Source of the DNA: [Clostridium] celerecrescens 18A
GTDB taxonomy: Bacteria > Bacillota > Clostridia > Lachnospirales > Lachnospiraceae
Length of the DNA stretch: 64,000 nucleotides
NCBI RefSeq assembly: GCF_002797975.1
Contig: NZ_PGET01000001.1
Span: 2,728,001-2,792,000 of the forward strand
Direction: 5' to 3'
The notes beneath the pieces are model-generated. The model was not told the DNA's origin. It saw only the letters and a program-made list of their open reading frames with translations, and searched no databases. This document shows, one piece after another, positions 43,817 through 52,915 of the stretch; within the stretch, counting starts at the first letter, position 1, and each line of letters begins with the position of its first letter. The translations under genes and the position numbers were made by a program.

Positions 43817-45532
43817 TTATATATGGCTAATGAACTCTCTCATATAATCTTCTACCTCTTTTACAGTGGAATAGGACATTGCCTTATCTGCCACTGCCTG
43901 CAGATCCTTTATGCTGTAGCCGGTGATCAGCTTTCTGGCGTTTAAGATAGCCGACGCACTCATACTGAACTCATTTAAGCCAAATGCCAGAAGCAGGGGG
44001 ATGATCATGGGATCGCTGGCGGCCTCCCCGCACATCCCGACCATAATCCCTTCTCTGCGTCCGCATTCAATAACATGGCGGATGCTTCTTAAAACTGCAG
44101 GATTTAACGGAGAATACAGATAGGATACCTTATCATTTCCCCTGTCCACAGACATGGTGTACTGGGTCAGGTCATTGGTTCCGATGCTGAAGAAATCAAC
44201 TTCCTTGGCAAACGCATCCGCCATCAAAGAAGCGGCAGCCGTCTCCACCATGATTCCCACCTGAATATCCTGTTTATAGACAATTCCCTTTTCGTCAAAT
44301 TCTTTCTTAAGCTCTTCAACAAGTGCCTTTGCTTCTCTGAACTCTTCCAGACAGGTCACCATGGGAACCATGATGCGGATGTTGCCATATGCGCTGGCTC
44401 TTAAAAGGGCCCGCAGCTGAGGCTTGTACACATCTTCCTTACGGTCCAGGCAGAAGCGGATCGCCCTGTAACCCAAAAATGGATTTTCGTCCTTTTCAAG
44501 GCCCATATATGGGATTTCCTTATCTCCACCGATATCCAGCGTCCGGATAATCACAGGCTTGCCGTTCATAGCAACCGCAACCTTCCGGTAAGCTTCAAAC
44601 TGCTCATCCTCTGTTGGCATTGAGGTACGGTCCATAAACAAAAATTCCGTACGGAACAGTCCGATTCCTTCCCCATCATAATGAAGAACCTTTTCCACAT
44701 CCTCAGGCTTACCGATATTGGCTACCAATTCTATGGTCGTTCCATCCTTTGTCACGGTAGGCTTCCCGATGTATTGCTCCAGTTCCTTCTTTTCCTTTAA
44801 AAAGGCTTCTCTTTTTACGGCATACTCCGTTTTTAACGAATCTTCCGGATTTACGATGACAATTCCCTGAGAACCATCCAGTATCATATCATCTCCATCA
44901 GATACCTGGCTTAAAAATCCATCAATGGCAACCACTGCAGGTATTTCCAGGGCTCTGGCGAGAATCGCGCTGTGGGATGTCTTTCCTCCCAGTTCTGTGA
45001 CAATACCTACTACCTTTTCCGGATTGATCCCGGCTGTCATGGAAGGGGTTAAATCTCTTGCAACGATTACGCTTCCTTCCGGCAGGGCGGAAATATCCAC
45101 AGAGCTTACTCCCATAAGTATCTTCTGCACACGGGTTTTGATATCATGCATGTCTGTTGCTCTCTGCTGCATGAGTTCATCTCCCATAGCTGCAAACATA
45201 TCGGCATAGGTATTGCATACCGTTTCAACCGCATATTCGCTGTTAACACTCTCCCCTGTTATGGAATTTTCGATCTCACCTGTCAGCATCGGATCAGAAA
45301 GGAGCAATAAATGACCATTTAAAATCTCCGCTTCCTTTTCTCCCACTTTTGTTGCCAGATCCTGTGCCAGAAGACCGGTCTCTTCCATAGCCTGTTTAAC
45401 TGCCGCCTGAAAGCGGGCCTTTTCAGCCTCCGGATCTGTTATTGCCACTTTCCTGATCTTAAGTTCTGCTTCTTCCACGTTAACGGCCTTCCCAATACCG
45501 ATTCCCGCAGATGCACTTGTTCCTTTAAACAT
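43817..45532 (-). CDS. ptsI: Phosphoenolpyruvate-protein phosphotransferase (PTS enzyme I)
   Basis: A 571-residue enzyme I of full length. The phospho-His is in GGKTSHSAILAR (about residue 190). The PEP-binding barrel contains GIGLFRTEFLFMDR, IIRTLDIGGDK, VGIMVETAAA and FSIGTNDLTQYTM. It takes phosphate from PEP and passes it to HPr. AGGAGG precedes the ATG. It lies 34 nt downstream of ptsH in the same direction. Confidence 0.97.
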   Translation of the reverse strand: MFKGTSASAGIGIGKAVNVEEAELKIRKVAITDPEAEKARFQAAVKQAMEETGLLAQDLATKVGEKEAEILNGHLLLLSDPMLTGEIENSITGESVNSEYAVETVCNTYADMFAAMGDELMQQRATDMHDIKTRVQKILMGVSSVDISALPEGSVIVARDLTPSMTAGINPEKVVGIVTELGGKTSHSAILARALEIPAVVAIDGFLSQVSDGDDMILDGSQGIVIVNPEDSLKTEYAVKREAFLKEKKELEQYIGKPTVTKDGTTIELVANIGKPEDVEKVLHYDGEGIGLFRTEFLFMDRTSMPTEDEQFEAYRKVAVAMNGKPVIIRTLDIGGDKEIPYMGLEKDENPFLGYRAIRFCLDRKEDVYKPQLRALLRASAYGNIRIMVPMVTCLEEFREAKALVEELKKEFDEKGIVYKQDIQVGIMVETAAASLMADAFAKEVDFFSIGTNDLTQYTMSVDRGNDKVSYLYSPLNPAVLRSIRHVIECGRREGIMVGMCGEAASDPMIIPLLLAFGLNEFSMSASAILNARKLITGYSIKDLQAVADKAMSYSTVKEVEDYMREFISHI

Positions 45533-45566
45533 AATTAGCCTCCTTATTAATTACTAGATCTTTTAT

Positions 45567-45830
45567 CTATTCGCCAAGACCTTCTTCAACAGCCTTGACC
45601 ATGGTTGCCAGAGCTTCCTCCTCATCTGCTCCCTCACAGACAAAAGTAATCTCATCCCCGCTTTTTACGCAGGCACCCAATACGCTAAGCACGCTTTTCG
45701 CATTGGCGGTGGTGTTCTTAAATCGAAAACTCACCGAAGAATTAAAGTTCATGGCTTCCTTACAAAGAATCCCTGCCGGCCTTAGGTGCAGACCCGTAGG
45801 ATTCTTTATAACAACTTTAGCACTAACCAT
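45567..45830 (-). CDS. ptsH: Phosphocarrier protein HPr
   Basis: An 87-residue HPr with phospho-acceptor His15 in TGLHLRPAG and the regulatory Ser46 in NAKSVLSVLG, the target of HPr kinase in Firmicutes. It serves the PTS and, when Ser-phosphorylated, carbon catabolite control. It is 37 nt downstream of cdaR, so it may share the c-di-AMP operon's transcript. A second HPr with Asp at the Ser46 position is at 62881-63144. Confidence 0.95.
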   Translation of the reverse strand: MVSAKVVIKNPTGLHLRPAGILCKEAMNFNSSVSFRFKNTTANAKSVLSVLGACVKSGDEITFVCEGADEEEALATMVKAVEEGLGE

Positions 45831-45867
45831 ACTGAAATCCCTCCCTCCATTCCTTCATCAAACATTA

Positions 45868-47172
45868 TCATTGTGACTCAGGCACTTCCGCAGAAGTGGC
45901 TGTTGTACTTTCATCCGTTCCGGGGCCAGGATTCTTATGGGCTACCGTCACATTGAAAGGTGTATAACCAACCACTTCAAATCCTCCTGAAACCTCAAAT
46001 GTCACCATTCCGGGATGAGGGCCAGCCTCCTGGTCCGTTACGTCAAGAACTGCATTCAAGCTCTCTTCCGTCAAGGCATCCAAATCTGCTTTGAGCCCTT
46101 TTACCGTAACATCAGAAGTTTCTTTATCAAAACTGTAATCGTAATCAGCTTCTGCACCCTTCTTATCCAGATTCTTCAGTTTTAAAGTGAATACCCTGGT
46201 AGTCAAAGGTTCTACCTTCAGTTTCACGGTTACATTCTTATATTCCTCCCCTGCAATAGAGGTATTCGGCGGCAGATACTGGCTTAAATCCAGCTGAACC
46301 ACCTTATCAGAGGTGGCACCGTCAATATTCAGCTTATCCGAAGAAACAGATATGCTGGTCAAAGAGGCAAGAAGGGAATTCGTACCTACCACCGGCACAG
46401 ATTTAATGTTGGATTCCAATCCCGTATACCGGTATCCTTTTGCCACATCCCCTGAAACCTCAAAGTTGATCGTAAGATTTTTTGCCTTTAGCACGGATAC
46501 CGTATATTCGATTTCATGCCTGTTGACAGTTACCTTATCTTCCAGTTCCTGCATCTTGTTGCCGTTGGCATCATAAAAGACAGGATTAGCCACTCCCTTT
46601 ACATCTGCATTGGCATTATCCACATCGATTTCGATTCCCATATGGTTGATCTGTCCGATCTGGGATTCAGGACCTTCCACTGTCACATAATCCGGTGAAA
46701 GGGTGATCATTCCCAGTTCATACCCGTCCTCCTGAATTCCTTTGGTCTGAACCTGAAGATCAAACTTCTTGCGCTGAAGCTCTTCCGTTCTGATTCGGAT
46801 CACCATCGGCTTAGCCGTGATGGTGTCGCTCTTTACAAGGTTTTCTTTATCTTTATTAATTTCCACAGTGATTGGAATGGCTCCAGTCACGTTATAGTCC
46901 TTTAAATCAACATAGGCATGAAAGTCCGAAGCCCTCACCAGGGAACGGTCTCTTGTTCTCACCTGATAACTGACTGTTACCGCATCCTTTCCCACAATTT
47001 CATAGGTCAAATTGGCAGACTCCAGCACGTCCTCATTGCGCACCTCGACCGTAACCATCTGGGAATCGTCAATGATGGGATTGGAAATGTTGACAACAGC
47101 CATCCATACTGCAAAGGCAAGCACCAGAGACGAGAGCTTCAGCCCAAGATTATTTAACAGCTTTTCCTTCAT
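45868..47172 (-). CDS. cdaR: YbbR-domain protein CdaR, regulator of CdaA
   Basis: A 434-residue protein. A single N-terminal membrane segment (LSSLVLAFAVWMAVVNI) is followed by about four YbbR repeats of around 80-90 residues with extracellular beta-rich sequence, and an acidic Ser/Thr tail. CdaR binds and modulates the diadenylate cyclase CdaA. The start lies inside the end of cdaA (23-nt overlap), as in many Firmicutes. The usual downstream glmM is absent here; ptsH follows instead. Confidence 0.92.
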   Translation of the reverse strand: MKEKLLNNLGLKLSSLVLAFAVWMAVVNISNPIIDDSQMVTVEVRNEDVLESANLTYEIVGKDAVTVSYQVRTRDRSLVRASDFHAYVDLKDYNVTGAIPITVEINKDKENLVKSDTITAKPMVIRIRTEELQRKKFDLQVQTKGIQEDGYELGMITLSPDYVTVEGPESQIGQINHMGIEIDVDNANADVKGVANPVFYDANGNKMQELEDKVTVNRHEIEYTVSVLKAKNLTINFEVSGDVAKGYRYTGLESNIKSVPVVGTNSLLASLTSISVSSDKLNIDGATSDKVVQLDLSQYLPPNTSIAGEEYKNVTVKLKVEPLTTRVFTLKLKNLDKKGAEADYDYSFDKETSDVTVKGLKADLDALTEESLNAVLDVTDQEAGPHPGMVTFEVSGGFEVVGYTPFNVTVAHKNPGPGTDESTTATSAEVPESQ

Positions 47173-48031
47173 TCTTACGCCTTCCCTTCAAAATCCTGAA
47201 TCTGCTTCCTTCCTCTTCCGCCTGTTTTACACCTGCTAGGACAGACCGGAGCATATCCGCATCCGCAATCTTCCTAAGGCCGCCTTCTAAAGCCACCGTC
47301 ACACGCCCGGTTTCTTCCGATACCACAATGGTAATGCTGTCGCTAACTTCGCTGACACCTACTGCGGCCCTGTGTCTTGTACCTAAATCCTTGCTGATGC
47401 TCATATTATCGGACAGAGGAAGGTAACAGGTAGCCGCTGCAACACGGTTTCCGCGGATTACCACCGCCCCGTCGTGAAGAGGTGTATTATGCTCAAAGAT
47501 GTTAATAATAAGCTGGCTGCTTACAACTCCTCCCACTTCTATTCCAGTTCGTTCGATCTCCTTTAAAGAGTCCCCTCTTTCGATTACCATGAGTGCCCCG
47601 GTCTTGACCCTCGCCATTTCAAAAGTAGCTTTTACCACCTCGTTTATGGTTTTATCCGTAAAACCGGAATTATCCCTGCCGTCATCAAAGGTGAGAATCC
47701 CTGTAAAGGGATTCTTACTTCCTAACTGCTCCAGAGCCTTCCGAAGCTCTGGCTGAAAGATCACAATCGCCATGGTAACAGCCGGCGTAGCAATTTTATT
47801 GAGAATCCAAAAAATATTATCCAGCCGGAATACATATGCAAAGAGATAAAAAAGAAGGATCACAATAATTCCTTTTAATAATGTCCATGCTCTTGTATTC
47901 ATGATCCAGGTCAGCAGTTCATACAGCAGAACGGCTATGATAATAATTTCAACTAAGTTTGTTTTTGATATTCTGGGCAGGAACGATACCCAGGAGTACA
48001 TTCCGTCTAAAAAATCTGCTATTTTCTCCAC
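47150..48031 (-). CDS. cdaA: Membrane diadenylate cyclase CdaA
   Basis: A 293-residue protein with three N-terminal membrane segments and a DAC domain carrying the DGA motif (LHDGAVVIRG) and RHR motif (LGTRHRAAVG). It makes cyclic di-AMP from two ATP, controlling potassium and osmolyte balance and wall homeostasis. The start is uncertain: the GTG at 48031 directly abuts AAGGGAG, which is closer than usual. A rare ATA two codons later would have normal spacing. The intergenic repeat copy E lies just upstream. Confidence 0.93.
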   Translation of the reverse strand: MEKIADFLDGMYSWVSFLPRISKTNLVEIIIIAVLLYELLTWIMNTRAWTLLKGIIVILLFYLFAYVFRLDNIFWILNKIATPAVTMAIVIFQPELRKALEQLGSKNPFTGILTFDDGRDNSGFTDKTINEVVKATFEMARVKTGALMVIERGDSLKEIERTGIEVGGVVSSQLIINIFEHNTPLHDGAVVIRGNRVAAATCYLPLSDNMSISKDLGTRHRAAVGVSEVSDSITIVVSEETGRVTVALEGGLRKIADADMLRSVLAGVKQAEEEGSRFRILKGRRKNEGKAVK

Positions 48032-48121
48032 CTCCCTTTCTTTTCCTTATCACTGCCCATGCTTTTTGGGCAGAACCCACCACGCGTTACCGGGTGTAAA
48101 GGTATGCCCGTAGGGCGCTTC
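48032..48121 (-). repeat. Interspersed intergenic repeat, copy E with an internal insertion
   Basis: GCCCATGCTTTTTGGGCAG (48056 onward) and GGTATGCCCGTAGGGCGCTTC match the two halves of the repeat, but about 27 extra bases (ACCCACCACGCGTTACCGGGT region) separate them and can form their own small hairpin. It fills the 90-nt gap between the upstream membrane-protein gene and cdaA. Confidence 0.6.
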
Positions 48122-49069
48122 CTACCTCTGCGGCCTTTGGAGCTTTCTGGCATTGATTTTCTGAACTTTCACGTCAGGTGCGCTGACTGTCAGCTTTGGA
48201 ACTGCCTTGACGTAATAATAATAATCATCATCTTCAAATTGTACGTATTCTGTCCTGGAGTAATCCACTGCAAAGACAAAAAATGTATAAATTCCTGCAA
48301 TTACAATGGAAAACAAGATTCCCACCAGGAGCCCGATAACCGATACCGATACATCTGCAACGATATCTCCGACAAAAATCACGCCGAGCTGTGCAATGGT
48401 ACCTGCCACAATGGCAATGATCCAGGAATAATCCATGGATAAATTGCGGGTAACCGCCACCACCACAAGAGAAAGGGCAAACGCTATAACCATCACAAGC
48501 ATCAGCTTATTAGACAGCAGGACCTTCATGAGCTGCATGAATTTAACGATTTCATCCACCGACATATCGTTGGTCAGCACTCCTGCGTTCTGTTTCACAT
48601 ATAAAAGCGTATAATAAATAAATACACCGCAGCTTACCGGTATCACAGATATGGCACTCCCTGAAAGTCCTACGATCAAAGGGATCGCATAAGGGATCTT
48701 TAACAGGAAAAATACCGGGGTCAGCACCAGCAGATAACTGTCACCCGGCTGGAATCCGTAATAAAGAAGTCCTGCCACCACAATAAAAACAGCCATGACC
48801 AGAGTGATCTCAAGGGAAATTCCCGACAGATGGGCAAGCATAAAGCATGCCGCCAGAAAGGAGATGGCTCCATAGGGCAAAAAAGAGCATACCAGTGCCA
48901 ATACTAATGGAATGTATGGCTCCGTTAGCTTTGTCATAAAGCCAATATTCTTATTCATCAGAGAAAACGCCAGGAGGCTGAACAGAAACTTGATTACAGG
49001 CGTTATATAAATCTCAAACCTGGCATAAAACTCTTTCAATCGTTCTTTAAATACAAGAAGGCTCATCAT
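48122..49069 (-). CDS. Uncharacterised polytopic membrane protein in the cda operon
   Basis: A 315-residue protein with about eight hydrophobic segments and a C-terminal cytoplasmic tail rich in Asp/Tyr (QFEDDDYYYYV) then basic residues. I do not recognise the family. It overlaps the upstream 142-residue protein gene by 4 nt and precedes cdaA across copy E of the repeat. Position implies a role linked to c-di-AMP, for instance a sensor or transporter, but nothing in the sequence shows it directly. Confidence 0.8.
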   Translation of the reverse strand: MMSLLVFKERLKEFYARFEIYITPVIKFLFSLLAFSLMNKNIGFMTKLTEPYIPLVLALVCSFLPYGAISFLAACFMLAHLSGISLEITLVMAVFIVVAGLLYYGFQPGDSYLLVLTPVFFLLKIPYAIPLIVGLSGSAISVIPVSCGVFIYYTLLYVKQNAGVLTNDMSVDEIVKFMQLMKVLLSNKLMLVMVIAFALSLVVVAVTRNLSMDYSWIIAIVAGTIAQLGVIFVGDIVADVSVSVIGLLVGILFSIVIAGIYTFFVFAVDYSRTEYVQFEDDDYYYYVKAVPKLTVSAPDVKVQKINARKLQRPQR

Positions 49070-49494
49070 GATGTCCGTCCTCCCTTAGTTCGTTTTAAAG
49101 GTCTGGTGTTTCCCTCATACCGCTTGTCCAGCCTTTTTAATTTTGCCAGATATACCTTTGTACCACGGCTGGCATATTCGTATCGCTTCATATATACAGC
49201 AGCACTGATTCCAAGGTAAATGATCAGTCCAACGAGATAAACCAGTCCAATTCGCATTCCGGCTGCCGTCAGGCCCTTCAGTTCCATGGTATTCATCAAC
49301 TGTTCCATATCATATAATTCCCATAAAACCAGACATAAAACAAAGCTCAGGGTATAGCTGAAAAAAGAACGGAACAGCTTACTGCTGATGTAATCACTTT
49401 TAAAGTACCGGTTGATGGGAAATATCCTTTTTCCTTCGTGTTTTTCAAACATTGCAAGGCTGGTCATGATCTTTATTTTTTCTTCACTAAGCAT
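49066..49494 (-). CDS. Uncharacterised two-TM membrane protein, first gene of the cda operon
   Basis: A 142-residue protein with two membrane segments (about residues 45-60 and 82-100) and a strongly basic C-terminal tail (KAKLKRLDKR and PLKRTKGGR type residues). Function unknown. GAGGG precedes the ATG. An extended -10 element (TGATATAAT) at 49529-49537 on the minus strand places it at the head of the transcript with cdaA, cdaR and probably ptsHI. Confidence 0.78.
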   Translation of the reverse strand: MLSEEKIKIMTSLAMFEKHEGKRIFPINRYFKSDYISSKLFRSFFSYTLSFVLCLVLWELYDMEQLMNTMELKGLTAAGMRIGLVYLVGLIIYLGISAAVYMKRYEYASRGTKVYLAKLKRLDKRYEGNTRPLKRTKGGRTS

Positions 49495-49528
49495 ATAGTT
49501 CCCTCACTAAACCATAAGATATCACCCT

Positions 49529-49537
49529 ATTATATCA
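49529..49537 (-). promoter_or_regulatory. Probable extended -10 promoter of the cda operon
   Basis: On the minus strand TGATATAAT lies 35 nt upstream of the first gene. A clear -35 was not found, consistent with an extended -10 promoter. The 189-nt gap 49495-49683 otherwise holds only the terminator at 49655-49685. Confidence 0.55.
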
Positions 49538-49654
49538 TAGAACCGTTTACTTTGCGAGCCGTTTAAGGAATTTTTATTATTTTATATCATTCCTGGTTTT
49601 TCATGAATGATTCCGGCGGAGTCAGAAACCTGCGGGTCACATCTGTTATGAATG

Positions 49655-49685
49655 AAAGAGCGCAGCGGATGTGCTGCGCTCTTTT
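49655..49685. terminator. Bidirectional terminator after the MacB-type permease
   Basis: AAAGAGCGCAGC-(GGATGT)-GCTGCGCTCTTTT is a perfect 12-bp hairpin. It overlaps the stop codon of the minus-strand permease gene. Confidence 0.9.
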
Positions 49686-50895
49686 ATTCATACCTCAGGG
49701 CGTCAATAGGATCTGCCTTTGCCGCCTTGGAAGCAGGATAAATACCAAAAAATAAGCCTACCAAAGCCGAAAATCCCACAGCTACCAGGATGACCGTCGG
49801 CTTTATGACCACCTTCATGCCAAACAGCGCTCCTCCAGCCAGCACAAGCCCCCCGCCAACCGCTACTCCCAGGATTCCGCCCAGAGCGGAAAGTATTGCG
49901 GATTCCGTCAAAAACTGGATCAAAACATCCCTTGTTTTTGCACCTAAGGCCTTACGAATCCCTATTTCCCGGGTCCGTTCCGTAACGGATACCAGCATGA
50001 TGTTCATGATTCCGATCCCTCCAACTAACAGGGAGATGGCTGCGATTCCACCTACAGCAGCAGATAAGCCCCCCATTATAGTGTCCGCACTTCCCATTTC
50101 ACTGGACACAGAATAGAAGGTGACATCCTCCTTGTTCCGGTTCTTGGTCTTTGCCAGATAGGAAGTAATCATTTCAGAAAACACATTCATATCAGTTCCT
50201 TCTTTTGCATAGAGACGCAGACCGTAAATGTTATCATTGGGCCAGGTCAATAAGGAATCCGGTACATATCCGGCCCTGGTAGCGTTGGTTCCCGCCATCA
50301 TCGCCTCAAAGGGATTTAAGTCCTCTCTGTAGACTCCGACTACATTATAATCGTCCGTATTGCCATAAATGGTGGTGCGGAAAGTCTTTCCCACTGCATT
50401 TTCCGTGCCAAAAAGCTCTTTTGCTCCCTTTGCCTCCAGTACAACATTGTTCTTTCTTCCTTTAACATCGGCTTCGTTTAGATTACGGCCATAGATAATA
50501 TTGATCTTCTGGACCTGAGGGTAATTGGAAAAAATACCTTCAAACTGGTACTTGACTTTATTGCGGCCAACAACGGCTTCTGCATTTGTTCTGGCATTGC
50601 TGTCAATGTAACTGATTTCATCTCCGAACACTTCTTCCAGCCGGTCCATTTCATCAAGAGTAAAGTAATCGCTATCCCTCATATCCCCGCCGTCCTTTGG
50701 CCAGACGTAGACATAGGCAAGGGTTACTCCCGCATTCTTATAGAGATCAGATACCATAAACCGCATGGTATCACCAATGGACACAATGGCAATGACAGAC
50801 CCAATGCCTATAATGATTCCAAGCATGGTCAGAAAGGACCGCATCTTGTTGGCCTTAATGGCATGAATTGCCATACTCATATTTTCCAGCAGCAT
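49684..50895 (-). CDS. MacB/FtsX-type ABC permease, paralogue 2
   Basis: A 403-residue membrane protein with one N-terminal and three C-terminal membrane segments and a large extracellular MacB_PCD domain between. [34 protein letters not shown] start and [31 protein letters not shown] near the C-terminus are family hallmarks. It is about half identical by eye to the adjacent permease (50910-52118), so the pair probably forms a heterodimer driven by the ATPase encoded upstream. Substrate unknown. Confidence 0.9.
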   Translation of the reverse strand: MLLENMSMAIHAIKANKMRSFLTMLGIIIGIGSVIAIVSIGDTMRFMVSDLYKNAGVTLAYVYVWPKDGGDMRDSDYFTLDEMDRLEEVFGDEISYIDSNARTNAEAVVGRNKVKYQFEGIFSNYPQVQKINIIYGRNLNEADVKGRKNNVVLEAKGAKELFGTENAVGKTFRTTIYGNTDDYNVVGVYREDLNPFEAMMAGTNATRAGYVPDSLLTWPNDNIYGLRLYAKEGTDMNVFSEMITSYLAKTKNRNKEDVTFYSVSSEMGSADTIMGGLSAAVGGIAAISLLVGGIGIMNIMLVSVTERTREIGIRKALGAKTRDVLIQFLTESAILSALGGILGVAVGGGLVLAGGALFGMKVVIKPTVILVAVGFSALVGLFFGIYPASKAAKADPIDALRYE

Positions 50896-50909
50896 GATGT
50901 TCTCCCCTC

Positions 50910-52118
50910 CTATTCATATCTTAACGCTTCAATGGGATCCTTTTTCGCTGCCTTGGAAGCCGGATAAAGACCAAAGAAAATACCCACAAGGGCCGAGAAA
51001 CCAACAGCCATAACCACCACAGAGGGCCTGACGACCACCGCCATCTGAAAGGCGGCTCCTCCTGCTTTAACGAGTCCTACTCCAAGAAAGATGCCGATAA
51101 TCCCTCCACAGGCCGACATAAAAGCAGATTCCGTTAAAAACTGGATCATAATGTCTCTTGTCTTTGCGCCCAGGGCCTTTCGGATCCCGATCTCCCTCGT
51201 CCGCTCTGTGACAGAAACCATCATAATATTCATAATTCCGATTCCGCCTACCAGCAAAGAGATGGCAGCAATTCCACCTACCGCTGCCGCCATGGCGGAA
51301 AGACCGGTATCCACGCTCCCCATTTGCTCTACCACTGACATGGTCCGGATCTCTGATTCCGGACGGCCCTTTAATTTTGCCACGTACCGGGTGAGTTCTG
51401 CAAGGAATGCTTTCACATCCACTCCATCCCGGACATAAAAATTTAAGTCCTGAAAGTAATCATTGGATTTTGTGAGAATCGTATATGGCAGAAATCCTGA
51501 CTGCGTCTGCCCGTTTCCCATAAGCATGGCCATCATGGGAGAAATATCCTTATGATAGACCCCCACAACCATGTATTCCTGAGTGTCCTTATTTATGGTC
51601 ATGCGGAAGGTTCTTCCCACACAATCGGCCGTACCGAACAGCTGCACTGCCCCCTTATCCTCCAGAACCACGTGATTTGCCGCTCCTTTTATGTCAGCCG
51701 TATTGAGGGCTCTGCCGTAAATAATATCCAGCGGCTGAACATCGGAATAATTGGAGTCAATTCCCTGGAACTGATACTTTACCTTCCTGCGCCCATTGAC
51801 GGCCTCAGCCTCGGTGCTGGCATCGCTGTCAATATACTGAATTTTATCCTGGTAAACGTCCCTGACCCGGTCCATCTCATCCCTGGTAAAATAATCCGAC
51901 ATGCGGAAATCTGTTACATCCCAGGATACCATGATAACGGCCCGGTTAAAGCCCACATCCTTATAGGCATCGGAAAATAAGTTTCTCATACTGTCACCCA
52001 CAGATACAATTGCAATTACTGCTCCAATACCAATGATGATACCCAGCATGGTCAAAAAGGACCTCATCTTATTGGATCGTATGGCGTGAAGCGCCATACT
52101 CATATTTTCTATCAGCAT
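50910..52118 (-). CDS. MacB/FtsX-type ABC permease, paralogue 1
   Basis: A 402-residue permease with the same layout as its neighbour: an N-terminal block [17 protein letters not shown], a periplasmic-type MacB_PCD region, and [18 protein letters not shown] before the last membrane segments. The extracellular parts differ more than the membrane parts, as expected from an old duplication. Its start overlaps the ATPase gene by 7 nt. Part of the adaptor-ATPase-permease-permease operon. Confidence 0.9.
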   Translation of the reverse strand: MLIENMSMALHAIRSNKMRSFLTMLGIIIGIGAVIAIVSVGDSMRNLFSDAYKDVGFNRAVIMVSWDVTDFRMSDYFTRDEMDRVRDVYQDKIQYIDSDASTEAEAVNGRRKVKYQFQGIDSNYSDVQPLDIIYGRALNTADIKGAANHVVLEDKGAVQLFGTADCVGRTFRMTINKDTQEYMVVGVYHKDISPMMAMLMGNGQTQSGFLPYTILTKSNDYFQDLNFYVRDGVDVKAFLAELTRYVAKLKGRPESEIRTMSVVEQMGSVDTGLSAMAAAVGGIAAISLLVGGIGIMNIMMVSVTERTREIGIRKALGAKTRDIMIQFLTESAFMSACGGIIGIFLGVGLVKAGGAAFQMAVVVRPSVVVMAVGFSALVGIFFGLYPASKAAKKDPIEALRYE

Positions 52119-52903
52119 GGCGCCCCCTCTTTCTCTGTTTTAGCAGCCTCCTTCTGTCCCTGGCCTTGAGGGACATTTGGTAAATCGCTGACCAGCTTCC
52201 CATCCCGAAACCGTATGATACGCCCTGCAAATGCAGCAATATTCTCTTCATGGGTTACCAGAACCACAGTTGCGCCTTCCCGGTGAAGCTGGGAGAACAG
52301 CTCCATGATCTCCACGGAGGAAGCGGTATCCAGGTTGCCCGTAGGCTCATCAGCCATAATGAGAGGCGGCTCATTGGCCAAAGCCCTGGCAATGGCTACC
52401 CTCTGCCGCTGTCCGCCGGATAGCTCATTGGGCATATGCTCGTATCTTTTTCCAAGGCCCACCCGTTCCAAAAGCATTAAGGCACGTTCTTCCCTTGTCT
52501 TTTTGGAAATATGGGCATAAGTCATGGGAAGCTCCACATTCTTTAACGCAGAAGTCCTTGCAATTAAGTTAAAGGACTGGAATACAAATCCTATCTTGCG
52601 GTTTCTGATCGCCGATAAGTCATCAGCAGAAAGTTCTGCCGTATCAATGCCGTCAAGATAATAATGTCCCATGGTGGGCCGGTCCAGGCATCCTAAAATA
52701 TTCATAAGCGTTGATTTTCCCGAGCCTGACTGCCCCATGATGGCAACAAATTCTCCTCGCTTAATGGTTAAGTTCACCCGCTTTAAACCAAGTACTTTAA
52801 TGGATCCGGTATCATAAACCTTCACCACATCCACCAGCTTTATCAGATCTTCCCGAACATTTTCTGTTACGCAGGCGGGAAGCTTATCTTTCTTTTTCCA
52901 CAT
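52112..52903 (-). CDS. MacB-type ABC transporter ATP-binding protein
   Basis: A 263-residue ATPase. Walker A is GQSGSGKST, the signature [15 protein letters not shown], Walker [13 protein letters not shown], and the H-loop VTHEENIA. The sequence is typical of LolD/MacB ATPases ([16 protein letters not shown]). It would drive mechanotransmission through the two permeases. It follows the adaptor gene by 12 nt. Confidence 0.94.
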   Translation of the reverse strand: MWKKKDKLPACVTENVREDLIKLVDVVKVYDTGSIKVLGLKRVNLTIKRGEFVAIMGQSGSGKSTLMNILGCLDRPTMGHYYLDGIDTAELSADDLSAIRNRKIGFVFQSFNLIARTSALKNVELPMTYAHISKKTREERALMLLERVGLGKRYEHMPNELSGGQRQRVAIARALANEPPLIMADEPTGNLDTASSVEIMELFSQLHREGATVVLVTHEENIAAFAGRIIRFRDGKLVSDLPNVPQGQGQKEAAKTEKEGAPC

Positions 52904-52915
52904 ACTGCCTCCCCC

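Noticed and set aside
49684..52118. Adjacent similar permease genes as an assembly duplication
   Set aside because: The proteins differ clearly in sequence, chiefly in the extracellular domain, so they are genuine paralogues.
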